Part shown: positions 47,101 through 54,240 of the stretch, one piece after another
Numbering within the stretch: the first letter of the stretch is position 1
Layout of the letters: each line of letters starts with the position of its first letter
Assembly: GCA_911728455.2 (NCBI GenBank)
Contig: OU452225.1
Location: forward strand, 11,196,731-11,260,730
Direction: 5' to 3'
Length of the DNA: 64,000 nucleotides
Source: Marthasterias glacialis
Lineage: Eukaryota; Echinodermata; Asteroidea; Forcipulatida; Asteriidae
Position numbers and translations under genes: made by a program
The notes under the pieces: generated by a model
The model's input: only the letters and a program-made list of their open reading frames with translations
Databases searched by the model: none
What the model was told of the DNA's origin: nothing

Positions 47101-48553
47101 CCAAACACACGTAGATTCTTATGGTCTCCTTTGTTTTTTGTGTGTATTTTTTCTTCTCCCTTCTTGCTCTACTTAAAAAAAAAAATCCCAACATTTCTTA
47201 CAGTATCTGAATGCCTTCAGTACCCAGACTTTAGCGTGGTGGTCCTCTATCGCAAGGTAGTCATTGGATTCGGGTTCATGGTACCAGACATCAAGTTCAA
47301 CGAGGCGTACATATCATTCTTGTTTGTGCACCCAGAGTGGAGAGACGCCGGCATCGGAACGTTCATGGTGTATCATCTCATACAGGTAGGGCTTTGATGA
47401 TATAAATGCAAACTGTTTTACACTTTGATTTTTGCAGTATTTTCATTAAAAGCGTGTGCAGGGCATTGGTCAGATTGAAAATATAAATGCTGACAGATTC
47501 GCACATGACTAACATGATCGTGGAAAACTTCCTTTGGAATATTTTTTCCTGAAAATCTGTTATTTTCAAGCAATAAACCACAAGGGAAACTGACTAGGTA
47601 AATTTTTGAATTCAGTTTTGGGGTGAACAAAGAAGTTTGACTGGAGCAGGTTTTTGAACCTGCAACCACTGTCTTAACGTACTGGCACTCTACCAACTGA
47701 TGAGCTGTCCAGCCCTAATGTTGGCGGTCTCTCTATCAGTCAATGTCTTTGTTCGGGGGTTGTGCCAGTCAGAAGCCATTCAATCGGTTACTGCTGTGTA
47801 GCCGGGGATCACACCCAAGTTTACGATACACACCATAGAGCTATAGTATACATCAGGCCTCAATCTTAAGAAAAACGGGGGCAGGCCTTTGCTGGCCAAA
47901 TCAGAGAAATTGGGCATGCTGGCCAAGTTGGTAGTGACAGTGCAATTTTTCTGAAGGGCATGCCAGCCAACTCGACAGGGCATGAGGCCAATGGCCTCGG
48001 TGGCCTCAGTTAAGATCAGTAGCTCTATGGATACAAACCTGGGAAGCGGCAGCATGGGACTCACCTTCACGGTGATGCGACTTTTTATTTCCAAAGTCAA
48101 GCAACAAACCACAAGGGAAACTGACTGGGTAAATTTGTTTAATTCAATTTTGAGGTGAACAAAGAAAATTGACTCGAGTGGGATTTGAACCTGCGACCAC
48201 CAGTTTAACGTACCAACGCTCTACCAACTGAGCTATCCAGTTGGAAGAGCATCGGTACGTTAAGCCGCTGGTCGCAGGTTCAAATCCCTCTCCAGTCAGT
48301 TTTCTTTGTTCACCCCCAAAACATAAACCTTTGTAATTAATGCTGAGCTGTTTTGGGGTTTTCTGTTTGTTATCTTTAGACCTGTATGGGTAAAGACGTT
48401 ACCCTCCATGTATCAGCTACAAACTCGGCCATGCTGCTCTACCAGAAGTTTGGTTTCAAACCAGAGGAGTTTGTGCTGGATTTTTATGAGAAGTACTACC
48501 CTCAGGACAGTAAAGAATGTAGACATGCTTTCTTCTTGAGACTACGTAGGTAG
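29125..48553 (+). CDS. KAT14: KAT14 (CSRP2BP/ATAC2) histone acetyltransferase-family subunit, 15 coding exons, 773 aa
   Basis: I assembled this gene by eye from exons 29125-29175, 29858-30077, 30677-30791, 31543-31671, 31984-32138, 33137-33282, 33892-34011, 35030-35150, 37120-37387, 41692-41812, 42455-42649, 44170-44285, 46590-46798, 47204-47385 and 48380-48553. The coding length is 2322 nt, all junctions are GT-AG and every phase is compatible. The product is 773 aa against about 782 for human KAT14, with close similarity in the central block and the GNAT domain. Domains in order: acidic N-terminus, PHD-type finger (C68 to C114), a conserved tryptophan-rich block (about 126-223), a basic VEGLR/ELKEKRSRTQ segment (about 245-272), a low-complexity linker, and a GNAT domain (about 625-773) with acetyl-CoA loop R702-x-x-G-x-G707. 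KAT14 is a nuclear subunit of the ATAC acetyltransferase complex. The gene converges on TOPORS. The ATG at 29125 has A at -3; the frame stays open upstream to 28924, so the N-terminus is the least certain part. Confidence 0.95.
29316..29424 (-). mobile_element. Penelope/retrozyme-like repeat end with inverted hammerhead-like motifs
   Basis: It reads CTGCCGCGGAGTGAGTCAATAATTGGTCTCA, then a minus-strand GATGACTAGAGCAGGCTGGT-GAAAC motif, then at once a plus-strand CCTGACAATGACTAGAGCAGG-CTAGTCGAAA motif. The two are head to head. KAT14 intron 1. Confidence 0.7.
29612..29740. mobile_element. MITE-like repeat family F5 copy
   Basis: It has GGGGCACCAAGGCAATGACCAGG, then a near-perfect copy of the family palindrome at about 29682-29717, and ends CAGACCTGCA. 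Lies in KAT14 intron 1. Confidence 0.7.
29858..30077 (+). CDS. KAT14: KAT14 coding exon 2 (first half of PHD finger)
   Basis: The acceptor is TTTGACAG and the donor GTGAGT at 30078 leaves one base of a codon. It encodes residues 18-91: an acidic and proline-rich stretch, then zinc ligands C68, C70, C81, C84 and H89, with the following Cys codons completed by exon 3. Spacing C-x-C-x10-C-x2-C-x4-H fits the first half of a C4HC3 PHD finger. Confidence 0.85.
30170..30276 (+). mobile_element. SINE head fragment plus AAT microsatellite
   Basis: GGTTAAACTGCTGGACTCGAG and GAGTGTGGGTTCAAAT resemble the SINE at 33450; it then breaks into nine AAT units. KAT14 intron 2. Confidence 0.65.
30677..30791 (+). 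CDS. KAT14: KAT14 coding exon 3 (second half of PHD finger)
   Basis: The acceptor CTTGTAG precedes the exon, which starts at codon position 2. It supplies C91/C92 and, after GDIFFTLRC, the pair C111-x2-C114, closing the C4HC3 finger. It ends RMKLTW in phase 2 before a GTAAAG donor; human KAT14 has ERLKLTW at this point. Confidence 0.88.
31315..31460. mobile_element. MITE-like repeat family F5 copy
   Basis: AGGCCTGAGTGCTTCGTTCTTGAAAGGGCAAGGGCACC is close to 2082-2115; the palindrome is deleted. KAT14 intron 3. Confidence 0.75.
31543..31671 (+). CDS. KAT14: KAT14 coding exon 4
   Basis: It encodes QQVVILALYNLSL, then FRWKEDICEFISQHW and GN, nearly residue for residue the human block. The acceptor must be TTCGTTAAG at 31542 rather than the CAG six bases further on, because only the former keeps the frame. 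Donor GTAAGG, phase 2. Confidence 0.93.
31984..32138 (+). CDS. KAT14: KAT14 coding exon 5
   Basis: The acceptor is TTCCGTCTTCAG. The exon encodes TVAGVLSV, then FKSG, EFGEAGWW and KPPELRPE, matching the TVAGCLSV and EFGEPGWW block of human KAT14. The donor is GTGAGG at 32139 and the exon ends in phase 1. Confidence 0.93.
32310..32455. repeat. Dispersed repeat shared with 20-170
   Basis: GAAACGCACGCATGG, then GCACAGTTGTGCGCTC, CAAAGATGGC and TTGACGTCATG. It ends at a G tract (32451-32461). KAT14 intron 5. Confidence 0.5.
32685..32930 (-). mobile_element. tRNA-derived SINE, family A
   Basis: Read on the minus strand: A-box-like GATAGCTTAGTTGGAAGAG, B box GGTTCAAATCC, then TGGTCAATTTTTCTTTGTTC. 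The 5' flank with GTCAGAAGCCAT is shared with 47565-47815. KAT14 intron 5. Confidence 0.8.
33137..33282 (+). CDS. KAT14: KAT14 coding exon 6
   Basis: It encodes a basic segment with TIKVEGLRNRKRG, then VESAIELKEKRSRTQ, the most conserved middle motif of the family. Acceptor ACTATTCCAG, donor GTGATT, ends in phase 0. Confidence 0.93.
33449..33770 (+). mobile_element. tRNA-derived SINE, family B
   Basis: A tRNA-like head (TCGTGGTCAAGCGGTCAAGCG and GTGTGGGTTCCAGTCC) is followed by a body with TTAAGCAAGACACTTCACCATTATTG and ATGGGACGTAAAGC. An inverted relative lies at 41885-42290. KAT14 intron 6. Confidence 0.85.
33892..34011 (+). CDS. KAT14: KAT14 coding exon 7
   Basis: Forty codons, phase 0 on both sides. 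It begins EAKDIRKAKQ, which matches human EAKDIRRAQK, and becomes acidic and serine rich. The acceptor follows a short ATT microsatellite. Confidence 0.9.
34864..34991. mobile_element. Short MITE, 128 bp
   Basis: The left end TTAGGCCGTGTAAAATTGG with TATGGCTACGGCTGG, and the inverse GTCGTAGCCGTAGCC with CCAATTCAGATGCGGCCTAA, form imperfect inverted repeats of about 45 bp. KAT14 intron 7. Confidence 0.85.
35030..35150 (+). CDS. KAT14: KAT14 coding exon 8 (linker)
   Basis: Low-conservation Ser/Pro/Leu-rich linker. The acceptor is TTTTGTTGTAG, the donor GTAAGA, and the exon ends in phase 1. The 68-bp minisatellite starts about 50 bp downstream in the next intron. Confidence 0.85.
35197..36653. 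repeat. 68-bp minisatellite with 475-bp higher-order period
   Basis: About 21 tandem units, each with a TTGGCCAGTAACCCACAGGG-type start and GGACCACTGGCCAGA. Two unit types alternate: type A has CCCACAGGGTACGAAATACCC, type B has ACGCAGGGCATGAAATACCTG. A block of about 290 bp at 35536 repeats at 36011, offset 475 bp (seven units less one base). The last units decay. It fills part of KAT14 intron 8. Confidence 0.96.
37120..37387 (+). CDS. KAT14: KAT14 coding exon 9 (linker)
   Basis: The frame continues as P-A-E-T-I-P-S across the junction. It encodes a GDEEDFVPP stretch and an acidic and charged linker ending KPEEGP. The acceptor is TCTTTATAG and the donor GTAAGT, ending in phase 2. It is the longest exon and the least conserved. 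Confidence 0.85.
37620..37965 (+). mobile_element. tRNA-derived SINE, family C
   Basis: The head is ATGGCCGAGTGGTCTAATGC with GTGTGGGTTCGGAATCC; the body is TTGAGCAAGATGC, then CTTCACCCAGGGGTA and CCCAGGGAGCTGAG. It ends in GCGCTACAATATAAGAAC. KAT14 intron 9. Confidence 0.85.
38572..39202 (-). mobile_element. Family C SINE split by an F1 MITE
   Basis: The minus-strand SINE body (38572-38705: AGCTCCCTGGGGAGTATACAG, then CCCCTGGGTGAAGAGAAGCAATT) and head (39085-39202: CTCTTGCTCAA, ATTCGAACCCACACCCTGATG and CGCTCGACCACGACACGCCA) are interrupted by the element at 38706-39084. KAT14 intron 9. Confidence 0.85.
38706..39084. mobile_element. MITE family F1, most complete copy
   Basis: The ends TTAAAGGCACTGTACAGGATTAGTAA and TTAACAATCCCGTATAGTGCCTTTGA are inverted repeats of about 26 bp. 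The body is the complement of copies at 1131 and 53866. It sits inside a SINE, so it is the younger insertion. Confidence 0.88.
40231..40743. mobile_element. Nonautonomous element with 30-bp terminal inverted repeats
   Basis: AACAATTCACCGATCCAGTA plus GGCCACGCCC at the left is matched by its complement at 40714-40743 with one mismatch. The 513-bp interior has no coding capacity. No clear target duplication. KAT14 intron 9. Confidence 0.8.
41185..41380 (+). repeat. Three-copy tandem repeat, about 64-72 bp
   Basis: GGTTTTCCAACCAAAC-GGAC, TTTTCCAACCAAACAGACACGCTGC and CTTTCCAACCAAACAGACACATTGC recur, each followed by TTAAAAGCTT-like sequence. KAT14 intron 9. Confidence 0.8.
41692..41812 (+). 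CDS. KAT14: KAT14 coding exon 10
   Basis: It encodes PMSVYEEKQLLKVIEACP, then RRLRRKLLVRQ, equivalent to human PVSIYEEKLLLKRLEACP and the KLIVRQ end. Acceptor TTGTGCACAG, donor GTATGA, phase 0. It follows a 4.3-kb intron full of SINEs and MITEs. Confidence 0.93.
41885..42290 (-). mobile_element. tRNA-derived SINE, family B
   Basis: The minus-strand head (42185-42288) has GTCGCGGCCGAGTGGTTAAGAGC and GAGTGTGGGTTTGAGTCC; the body is as at 33449 (CAATAATGGTTAAGTGTCTTGC inverse). KAT14 intron 10. Confidence 0.85.
42455..42649 (+). CDS. KAT14: KAT14 coding exon 11
   Basis: Sixty-five codons in phase 0. It starts EKRERGLPLFDLD, matching human AKRDRGLPLFDLD, and ends DYRILDRFQ, matching DFRILDRYQ. 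The Ser/Leu-rich middle is variable. Confidence 0.93.
42716..43090. mobile_element. MITE family F2, copy 2
   Basis: The ends ATTAAAGACAGGGGATACTTTTGG and CCAAAGGTGTACCCTGCCTTTAAA are inverted repeats. The body matches 16556-16955. KAT14 intron 11. Confidence 0.9.
43155..43345. mobile_element. AGGCCTCGATCTTAA element, copy 1
   Basis: AGGCCTCGATCTTAAG and TTAAGATCAAGGCCT are its inverted ends. The body GGCCAAATCAGAGAAATTG, GTTGGTAGTGACAGTGCAAT and CCAACTCGACAGGGCATGAGG is repeated at 47852-48020. KAT14 intron 11. Confidence 0.85.
43346..43640. repeat. Dispersed repeat, inverted copy of 11755-12045
   Basis: Contains CATCTCACTGAGACGAAAACTA and ACACTTCAGGCAGAAGTATTTCAAGG. KAT14 intron 11. Confidence 0.75.
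44170..44285 (+). CDS. KAT14: KAT14 coding exon 12
   Basis: The acceptor is ATATTTGTAG. It encodes a basic stretch, then RARLVGCDEA and SIISPYTSR, equivalent to human VSPYTSR. The donor is GTAAAT, ending in phase 2. A poly-G tract lies about 50 bp into the following intron. Confidence 0.9.
44570..44795 (+). mobile_element. tRNA-derived SINE, family D
   Basis: A-box-like GTTGGCTGAGTG and B box GGTTCAAATCCCACC lie about 50 bp apart, followed by a CTTGGGTTTTC body. It ends ACCAATCCTGTGTAGTGCCTTTA, which resembles an F1 end. KAT14 intron 12. Confidence 0.7.
45464..45660. mobile_element. MITE family F4, 197 bp
   Basis: CATGGCCTAATTTCATAGAGCTGCT and AGGCAGCTCTATGAAATCGGGCCATG are inverted ends of 25 bp. 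A related hairpin element lies at 49631-49765. KAT14 intron 12. Confidence 0.88.
45717..45896. mobile_element. MITE, 180 bp
   Basis: AATAGACCTTTATCATG and CATGATAATGGTCTATT are inverted ends. The interior GAGGCTGGAAGGAGAAA and GTCTGGT recurs in a diverged copy at 50230-50360. KAT14 intron 12. Confidence 0.88.
46250..46532 (-). mobile_element. Penelope/retrozyme-like repeat, minus orientation
   Basis: On the minus strand it begins GACGATGACTAGGGCAGGCTAGTC, then ATAACGATGAGACC, and continues through AGTAGTAGTACTAGC and CTTACCTCCCCAGGTAGTACTTAAT. It matches 61116-61300 in order. The hammerhead-like core is mutated (GAAAC has become ATAAC). KAT14 intron 12. Confidence 0.75.
46590..46798 (+). CDS. 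KAT14: KAT14 coding exon 13 (start of GNAT domain)
   Basis: It encodes LKPFIRRDYE, then PIDYCYLRPQHIPAVNALC and EFFWPGID, the first strand and helix of the GNAT fold. Acceptor CCTATACAG, donor GTAAGT, ends in phase 1. Confidence 0.95.
46834..47076. mobile_element. MITE family F1, internally deleted copy
   Basis: TTTAAAGGCACTGTACCTGATCGGTAAGG at the left and ACACAGTCCTTTAAA at the right; the body CAGTCTGAAAGCTTACTATTTAA is as at 1131. KAT14 intron 13. Confidence 0.8.
47204..47385 (+). CDS. KAT14: KAT14 coding exon 14 (GNAT acetyl-CoA motif)
   Basis: It encodes SECLQYPDFSVVVLY, NEAYISFLFVHPEWR and D-A-G-I-G-T, which form the central GNAT sheet and the acetyl-CoA pyrophosphate loop R702-x-x-G-x-G707. 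Near-identical to human. The acceptor is TTTCTTACAG; phase 0 at the 3' end. Confidence 0.96.
47565..47815 (-). mobile_element. tRNA-derived SINE, family A
   Basis: It starts (plus strand) at CAATAAACCACAAGGGAAACTGACT; an inverted B-box-like GGTTTTTGAACCTG and an A box CTACCAACTGATGAGC follow, then GTCAGAAGCCATTCAAT. KAT14 intron 14. Confidence 0.8.
47852..48020. mobile_element. AGGCCTCAATCTTAA element, copy 2
   Basis: Same body as 43155-43345, slightly deleted. KAT14 intron 14. Confidence 0.82.
48103..48325. mobile_element. Two family A SINE heads in palindromic arrangement
   Basis: Minus-strand SINE (48103-48239) with GATTTGAACCTGCGACCACCAG and CTCTACCAACTGAGC abuts a plus-strand tRNA-like head (48240-48325) with TTGGAAGAGCATCGGTACGTTAAG, GGTTCAAATCC and CAGTCAGTTTTCTTTGTTCAC. 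The arms are about 85 bp. It ends only about 55 bp before KAT14 exon 15. Confidence 0.88.
48380..48553 (+). CDS. KAT14: KAT14 terminal coding exon 15
   Basis: It encodes TCMGKDVTLHVSATNSAMLL, then YQKFGF and the C-terminal CRHAFFLRLRR before TAG at 48551-48553, as in human KAT14. Acceptor TTATCTTTAG. A possible AATAAA polyadenylation signal lies far downstream at 50420. Confidence 0.96.
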   Translation, partial: TCMGKDVTLHVSATNSAMLLYQKFGFKPEEFVLDFYEKYYPQDSKECRHAFFLRLRR

Positions 48554-51500
48554 TGGTCAGTCCTCTGACCGATACAAAACTGGACAATATATCATCAACT
48601 ATTCGTCACATGTCTGTCTTGAGGCCTGTGGGTGATAGCGCAATTCAATTTGGAGAAAGTCCTTGATGTCATTGGCAGAAAGATATTATAAGTTATCACT
48701 GAAGTGGAATTTGGAAAAATATAACACATCTGCATCTTCACTGAGGCCGAAGACCAAGTTGGATATGATACGCAGACGCGATAATTTTTTTTTCGTATTC
48801 CACGAGTGTGCGTGTGATAACAAATTTATCTTCCAGCGCTTTTTCACTTGCGATGGGCCGAGTTTAACAATTTTGAGCGTTATTTCATAACGAGCAGCAC
48901 ATTCAACGCGTAAAGTTTAGAACGTCATTTTGCACTGTTCGTGTACGGAGGAGCATGAAGCATAATACTCACAATTCACAGAGTGCAATATATTTTACTG
49001 GCAGTATGATGTGGTTGATTATCACAATCCCGTTCGATCAATCTGATAAGAGGATTAGCGCGTACTGGAAGATAAAAATAAATGACAGAACTGCGCTGAT
49101 TCTGTTGGCAAGGAAGTACGTCGTGACCAGGTATATTGGTAGCATGCTGAAGTTTTATGCTACCCGACTCCCAAATTGGCCGACGTTTATGCACAATTTC
49201 ATCCACATCCCTGTTTAAAAAAGATTTCTCACCAGATGTTGACATTTTTTACAAGATCTCAGGTCTTTCCAACCAAAACCTTAAAAGAAGACTAGCTCAG
49301 TGCATTTCCCATGGGCTTCGGGCAGTTGGAGCCAAACTGCATGAAGTGGGCTTGGCTAATGGTTGATTTACATCACACTGTCCTGTCAACAGGATAAACG
49401 GACCAAATGTTAATTTCACCGAGATGTTGAGCTTTCAAGACGAAAATATTGCTTAAGAGATTTAGTTGCGAAGCTAAAGGTTGCAGGGAACCTGTGATAA
49501 GGCACTATATTTCTGTGCCTCTTTGGCTGATGACAAGTTGCTTCTCCGCAGTTTTTAATGTGCAGATGATGCGTATGAAAATGATCCCAGTGGACAGCCT
49601 TAAAGTGGGGGGGGGGCCTTTACAGCAGTTGGGGCCCAATTTCATGGCACTGCTTACCGAAGAGTTCTGTGCTTAGGGCGCCCTGTAAAGCGCTTGATTC
49701 TGTGGGCCATAAGGCGTACGCACAGAATTCCGCAGTAAGCAGTAGTGCCGTGAACTTTGGGCCCCGATCTCAGCCCAGTTTCCCTTTGAGCAACCTAGTA
49801 GCAAGAATTCTTGCTGGAAAGATCAAGCATTTCCTTTTGGATCATTTAATACAGACATGCGATTTCTCAGGATTTTTCCTGATTTCGGGATTTGTTTTCA
49901 AAATCTGCTTGGGCCTTCAAATTTTCTTGAAAGAAGTAGAGCAGTCACCAAAGGGAGAAAGAAATAGTCCACATTGTGTCTAAAGCTGTAGTTTGATATT
50001 TCTGGTGATGCACAGAGTCTGTAAACCTCCCTGAATTGAAACATCTGTGAGGTTCTGGTCTAGAATAAGGGGGGAACCCAGGCCTGCAAGTCATTTTTCA
50101 GGAAATTTCATACTCTTATAATCTCAACCCTGTTAATGTCCAGCCCTACCTAGGTCAGAAGGAAGAATACAGAAACGATGCCAAAACTGTTTGTTGAAAT
50201 CAGATGTTTTTATTGCTTTTTAAACATATTGTTGTCATGGTGAGGCCATCTTGTATTTCAAATCAGTATACCCAAACAGAGGCTGGAAGGAGAAAGGGTC
50301 TGGTGCCTTGTTCGTAAATTAATATTAAATGTGAACATGATAAAAGATGGCAGCAGCAAGACAAGTTTCTGTTGGATCCATAGATGAAGTGTAATTCTTG
50401 ATTACTTTTGTTTGTTGAAAATAAAGTCCGACAAAAGAGAGTATCTTGATAAAAAACAAATCAATTGTCCACTTTTTTTTTTTTTTTTTTTTTGTAAACA
50501 AGTCACAAATACCTGAACTTCAGAAATTCACTTGTAATTTCATTACAAAAGATAGTGTATAAAATTCTTTATAATTACAATTTTTTTCATTTAGAATTTG
50601 AAATATTAAAAAAAAAAACATTGTTAGAATCCCAGATACCATTTGGAAAATCCATTGTCAAGAACGTTGTTTAAAACCAGCATAACTGGCTGGATTTTGA
50701 ATTTTAGAAATAGTGGCTGGAGCCTGAGACTAATTATAATTTGTAACCCCAAAAACTTCCATCACTTATGAAACCATGTAGTCTTGACTCAATACGCTAT
50801 TTAATGTCAACTCCTAATGATTCATCAATGAATAATGCTAGTAGGGGGGGGGGGCTTAGTTAAAAATATTTTTAAAAACGTGAGAAAAACTGTAGCATAT
50901 TGAATCAAGACTATAATCCCAGCAAGAGGAACAAAAAGGAATATTTGAAGTATAAAAATAATGAACAGAAGTTGAAAAATGTACACATTGAAAACGTACA
51001 CCTCGTAAAAACACATCGTGTACAATTTATACAAAAGATATAAAAAAAAAACAATTTCAAAAATGGCAGGATTACCCCTAAATTAACTCTGTTTTTTTTT
51101 TGTTTTTTTTTTTGACGGAATACTCCAGGATTGCACTCTGGGGTTCAGCGCCAACGCTTGCAAACATAACCTCAGTTCATACTTCATGCAAATTAAAATA
51201 AGTAAAAAGCCAATTTCTCACATCACTGGAGGTTTGCGTCCTGAATTCCTTTCATAACTGCTTCTGAACTGGGCTTACTGTTGGCCAATGTTTTGCACTG
51301 TACACAAGTTTGATCAAACCCCAGGTAGAGTTTTACTACCAAGTACTGTCAACTGAGAAATGCAGGTGGTTTTTATTTGAAAATTATTTTGCCCCATGTA
51401 TGGACCAGGCAAGAACAAATAAGTATAATGAGGATGACGTTTGACCCTTGTTAACAAATAAATGTAGTATTATTTACAAGACACAACACAAATTTGTTGA

Positions 51501-52189
51501 CCTGCTTTATATTGCTTTTTTTTCCTGGCCTGCATATGGTTTAGTCTTTTCAGGTTATTTGACAACCTACTGGTGAATGCACCAAGCTTGAGCAACTTCA
51601 AGCAATTTCTTCAGTAAATATCTAACCCCCGCACAAGCCTGGCAACATACTCTCATCGAGTCCAGCCAGTATAAGGGTGAAAGTGAAATAGTAATTTACT
51701 GATTATCTGAGAGCAAAAAAAAAAATCAGAAATCAGATTAATACATGAAGAATATCATGCCCGATCCATGTAAATAAGAAGACTTCAGATTCTTGGAAAA
51801 ACTGTTAAGGTACACTGGATACAGACCCCTTGAGCTGACGTCACATGCAGCGACTGTCCGCAGGAGTGAATGTAAAGATATGGTGTGCGCATCGCCTAAA
51901 ATGGACACCGCACAATCACAGGAAATCCGACTCCCAAAATGGTGCAACCGAGATTTATTGTGAGTGATAACATAATAGCTGGGTCAAAAGATCTAATTCA
52001 ATGCCAACAAAAACAGAGTCATAGGGTTTCTAGTGTTTATGGGGCCATATCAATCGCAAGCACTTATACATCGATAAGTCAATGAACTTGTGACATCAGC
52101 ATTGTCACGTTCCCTGTTTGAAATAGCATAAATGAATACCGGTTCTTAATACATAAGAGGACCAGTCTATTTTGCTCTTCAAATCCAGT
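48554..52189. other. KAT14 3' flank / intergenic
   Basis: The first part is presumably KAT14 3' UTR, with a candidate AATAAA at 50420-50425. A T tract (50475-50493) and a G tract (50845-50854) lie here. No other gene seen. Confidence 0.5.
49631..49765. mobile_element. Hairpin MITE related to F4
   Basis: GGGGCCCAATTTCATGGCACTGCTTACCG and its approximate complement GCAGTAAGCAGTAGTGCCGTGAACTTTGGGCCCC fold back over most of its 135 bp. Confidence 0.85.
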
Positions 52190-52465
52190 GGCCTTTTCCA
52201 AACCTCGGCTTGGGGCTCCGGCTCTGGCTTGGGCTCCGGCTTGGGCTCTGGCTTGGGCTCTTGCCTGGGCTCCAGCTCTGGCTATGGGCTCCGGCACTGG
52301 CTTGGGCTCCAGCTTGGGCTCCGGCTCTGGCCTGGGCTCTGGCACTGGCTTGGGCTCCGGCTTTGGATTAAGCAGTGTGATTAAGCAGTGTGCATTAAGC
52401 ATGGTGCTTTAACATCAAACGGAGCCCAGAGCCAGCCAGAGCAGGGGCTGGTGTTTGGAAAAGGC
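52190..52465. mobile_element. MITE with GC-rich hexamer/dodecamer core
   Basis: GGCCTTTTCCAAAC and GTTTGGAAAAGGCC are perfect 14-bp terminal inverted repeats. The core (about 52203-52370) is a tandem GGCTCCGGCTTG / GGCTCTGGCTTG array. The right part has ATTAAGCAGTGTGATTAAGC direct repeats. Confidence 0.85.
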
Positions 52466-53865
52466 CCCGGGTTTGTTTTAATTGATTTCAATGGAAGCAA
52501 AAACAAGATGGCTATACCATGTCAAAGGTCAACAGAGACTGTCAACAACTACATGTACACCATTAGACCTACCCGAAAGGCATAATATTGCTCATCTGAA
52601 AGATGATGTTATAGCAACAAAATTTACCATTTTTTAAACTTCATTATTGCTTGTTGAGATTTTTTCCAGATATTTTCAGTGGAAAAAATCAGCCGTGTTG
52701 GGTATTTGCAATGATTACAGGTTCTTTTACCTAACCACAGTGCTGCATTTGCATAGTTCATTACGCTGTATTTTGTCCGCATGTTTATCGGAAAGCATTT
52801 GGAGGAAAGTATTGGCAAAACCTCCACTATTTTCACGTACATGAGCAGTAGCGAATTTCCCACCACATCCATTATCTCGACTAATCTTGATATCAGCCAC
52901 AACCGGACTTGGGAAAACCTTAACAATAAATTTGATCACCTGCCACATCCTGTGAAGATCATTCATAATCAAGGACACGCATTAATCATGGGAAAAGTGT
53001 GAATTGGCAAGATGAGCCTGTGACCCCAATGGGTCATTAGACATCAATCAATCATAACCAGCAATTAACAACAGGTATTTCTCTTCTGGTGAATTTAATC
53101 ATTACATCTGTTGGTAACACAGTACGAAAGCCTATCGGTTGAGTGAAGCGATCAAAGATCCAAGAGACTTTTTTTTTTTTCTTTTTTTTTTTTTCAATCC
53201 TTGGTGCACAGGGCAGTCCACTGACCCAATTCACCTGACGTCAATTTGAGAGTCGATGTCACTGTGTGTTAGGCCGTGTAGCAGTGCACATTTTAGGCAA
53301 TGCGGCATTCACACCCATGCCATCCCAAAACAGCGAGCAGCAGCCTCGTGTGACGTTGGTGAAAGGTGTCAATAGAGAACATCACATAAATTGTCATGTA
53401 CTGAGCAAACAGACTTAACGATCCGGACCATATAAATTTGTGTCTTAGCAGCACCTCATTCATGTATGCAGGCCTGACACTTCTGTCTTCAATGGGCATC
53501 TCTAGGGAGAAATAGAAATATCTATTCACTGGCACAAAGGCAATGAAAAGCAGCGGCGGAACTGGGGTAACATTTTATGGTGGCATAAGGGGGGGGGGGT
53601 GGGTGGGCCATTATTTTTTCTGGGCACTTCTGGCCAACTGAAACTGTTGTTTCCATTTGCATTTTTCAGAAACAAGCCCCTTTTCAGTTCTCTTGGTACA
53701 TGTACATGTATGTCATTTACTACTTTCTTTTTTTCGGGGGGGGGGGGAGATAATCTTACGTGGAGGTAAAAACAAAATACATTTTCTGAACTTTTCTTGA
53801 ACTTTACACTTTGGGAAAATACACTATGTTGAAACTACATGTACATGTATATATTTGTTTTGGTT
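52466..53865. other. Intergenic between KAT14 and TOPORS
   Basis: T tracts lie at 53170-53193 and G tracts at 53588-53598 and 53737-53747. A fragment at about 53470-53550 begins GCAGGCCTGACACTTC (F5-like). No exon seen; part may be TOPORS 3' UTR. Confidence 0.45.
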
Positions 53866-54223
53866 TTAAAGTTAGAATACAGGATTGGCATTCATCCAAA
53901 ATATCTTCTTCTTTTTTTTAATAGTATCAGTCTGAAAGCTTATGAACTTCATACCGGTACCATTCCTCCGTAGAAACATTTCTGTCTGAGATACTTTCAA
54001 AATTGACAGAATAGAATTTGAAGACCTCAACTTTAATTTCGGTTGTAACAATCAAAATTAAGGACAATGTGTTTACATACTGAAAAGTGTGCACGGTTTT
54101 TCACCATTTTCCACTGACCTGGACGATGGATTATGCCAAAATTTTCACAGCTTTGATTTTTCATACACTGAACCACACAAAGTAAGAACACTGCACTATC
54201 ATCAGCTTTACCAATCCTATATT
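53866..54223. mobile_element. MITE family F1 copy in the TOPORS 3' region
   Basis: It has CAGTCTGAAAGCTTATGAACTTCATA, CGGTTGTAACAATCAAAATTAAGGACAATGTG and GAAAAGTGTGCACGGTTTTTCACCATTTTC, and ends TTTACCAATCCTATATTTACC. It lies 17 bp from the TOPORS stop codon, so it is probably in the 3' UTR. Confidence 0.85.
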
Positions 54224-54240
54224 TACCTTCAACCTGGTCT

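Noticed and set aside
48240..48310. tRNA gene
   Set aside because: A and B boxes are present, but the acceptor and anticodon stems do not pair and it continues into a SINE body; the same holds at 33449, 37620, 42185 and 32700.
52079..52402. Pro/Glu-rich minus-strand open frame and Gly/Leu-rich plus-strand frames
   Set aside because: They translate the hexamer array of a MITE.
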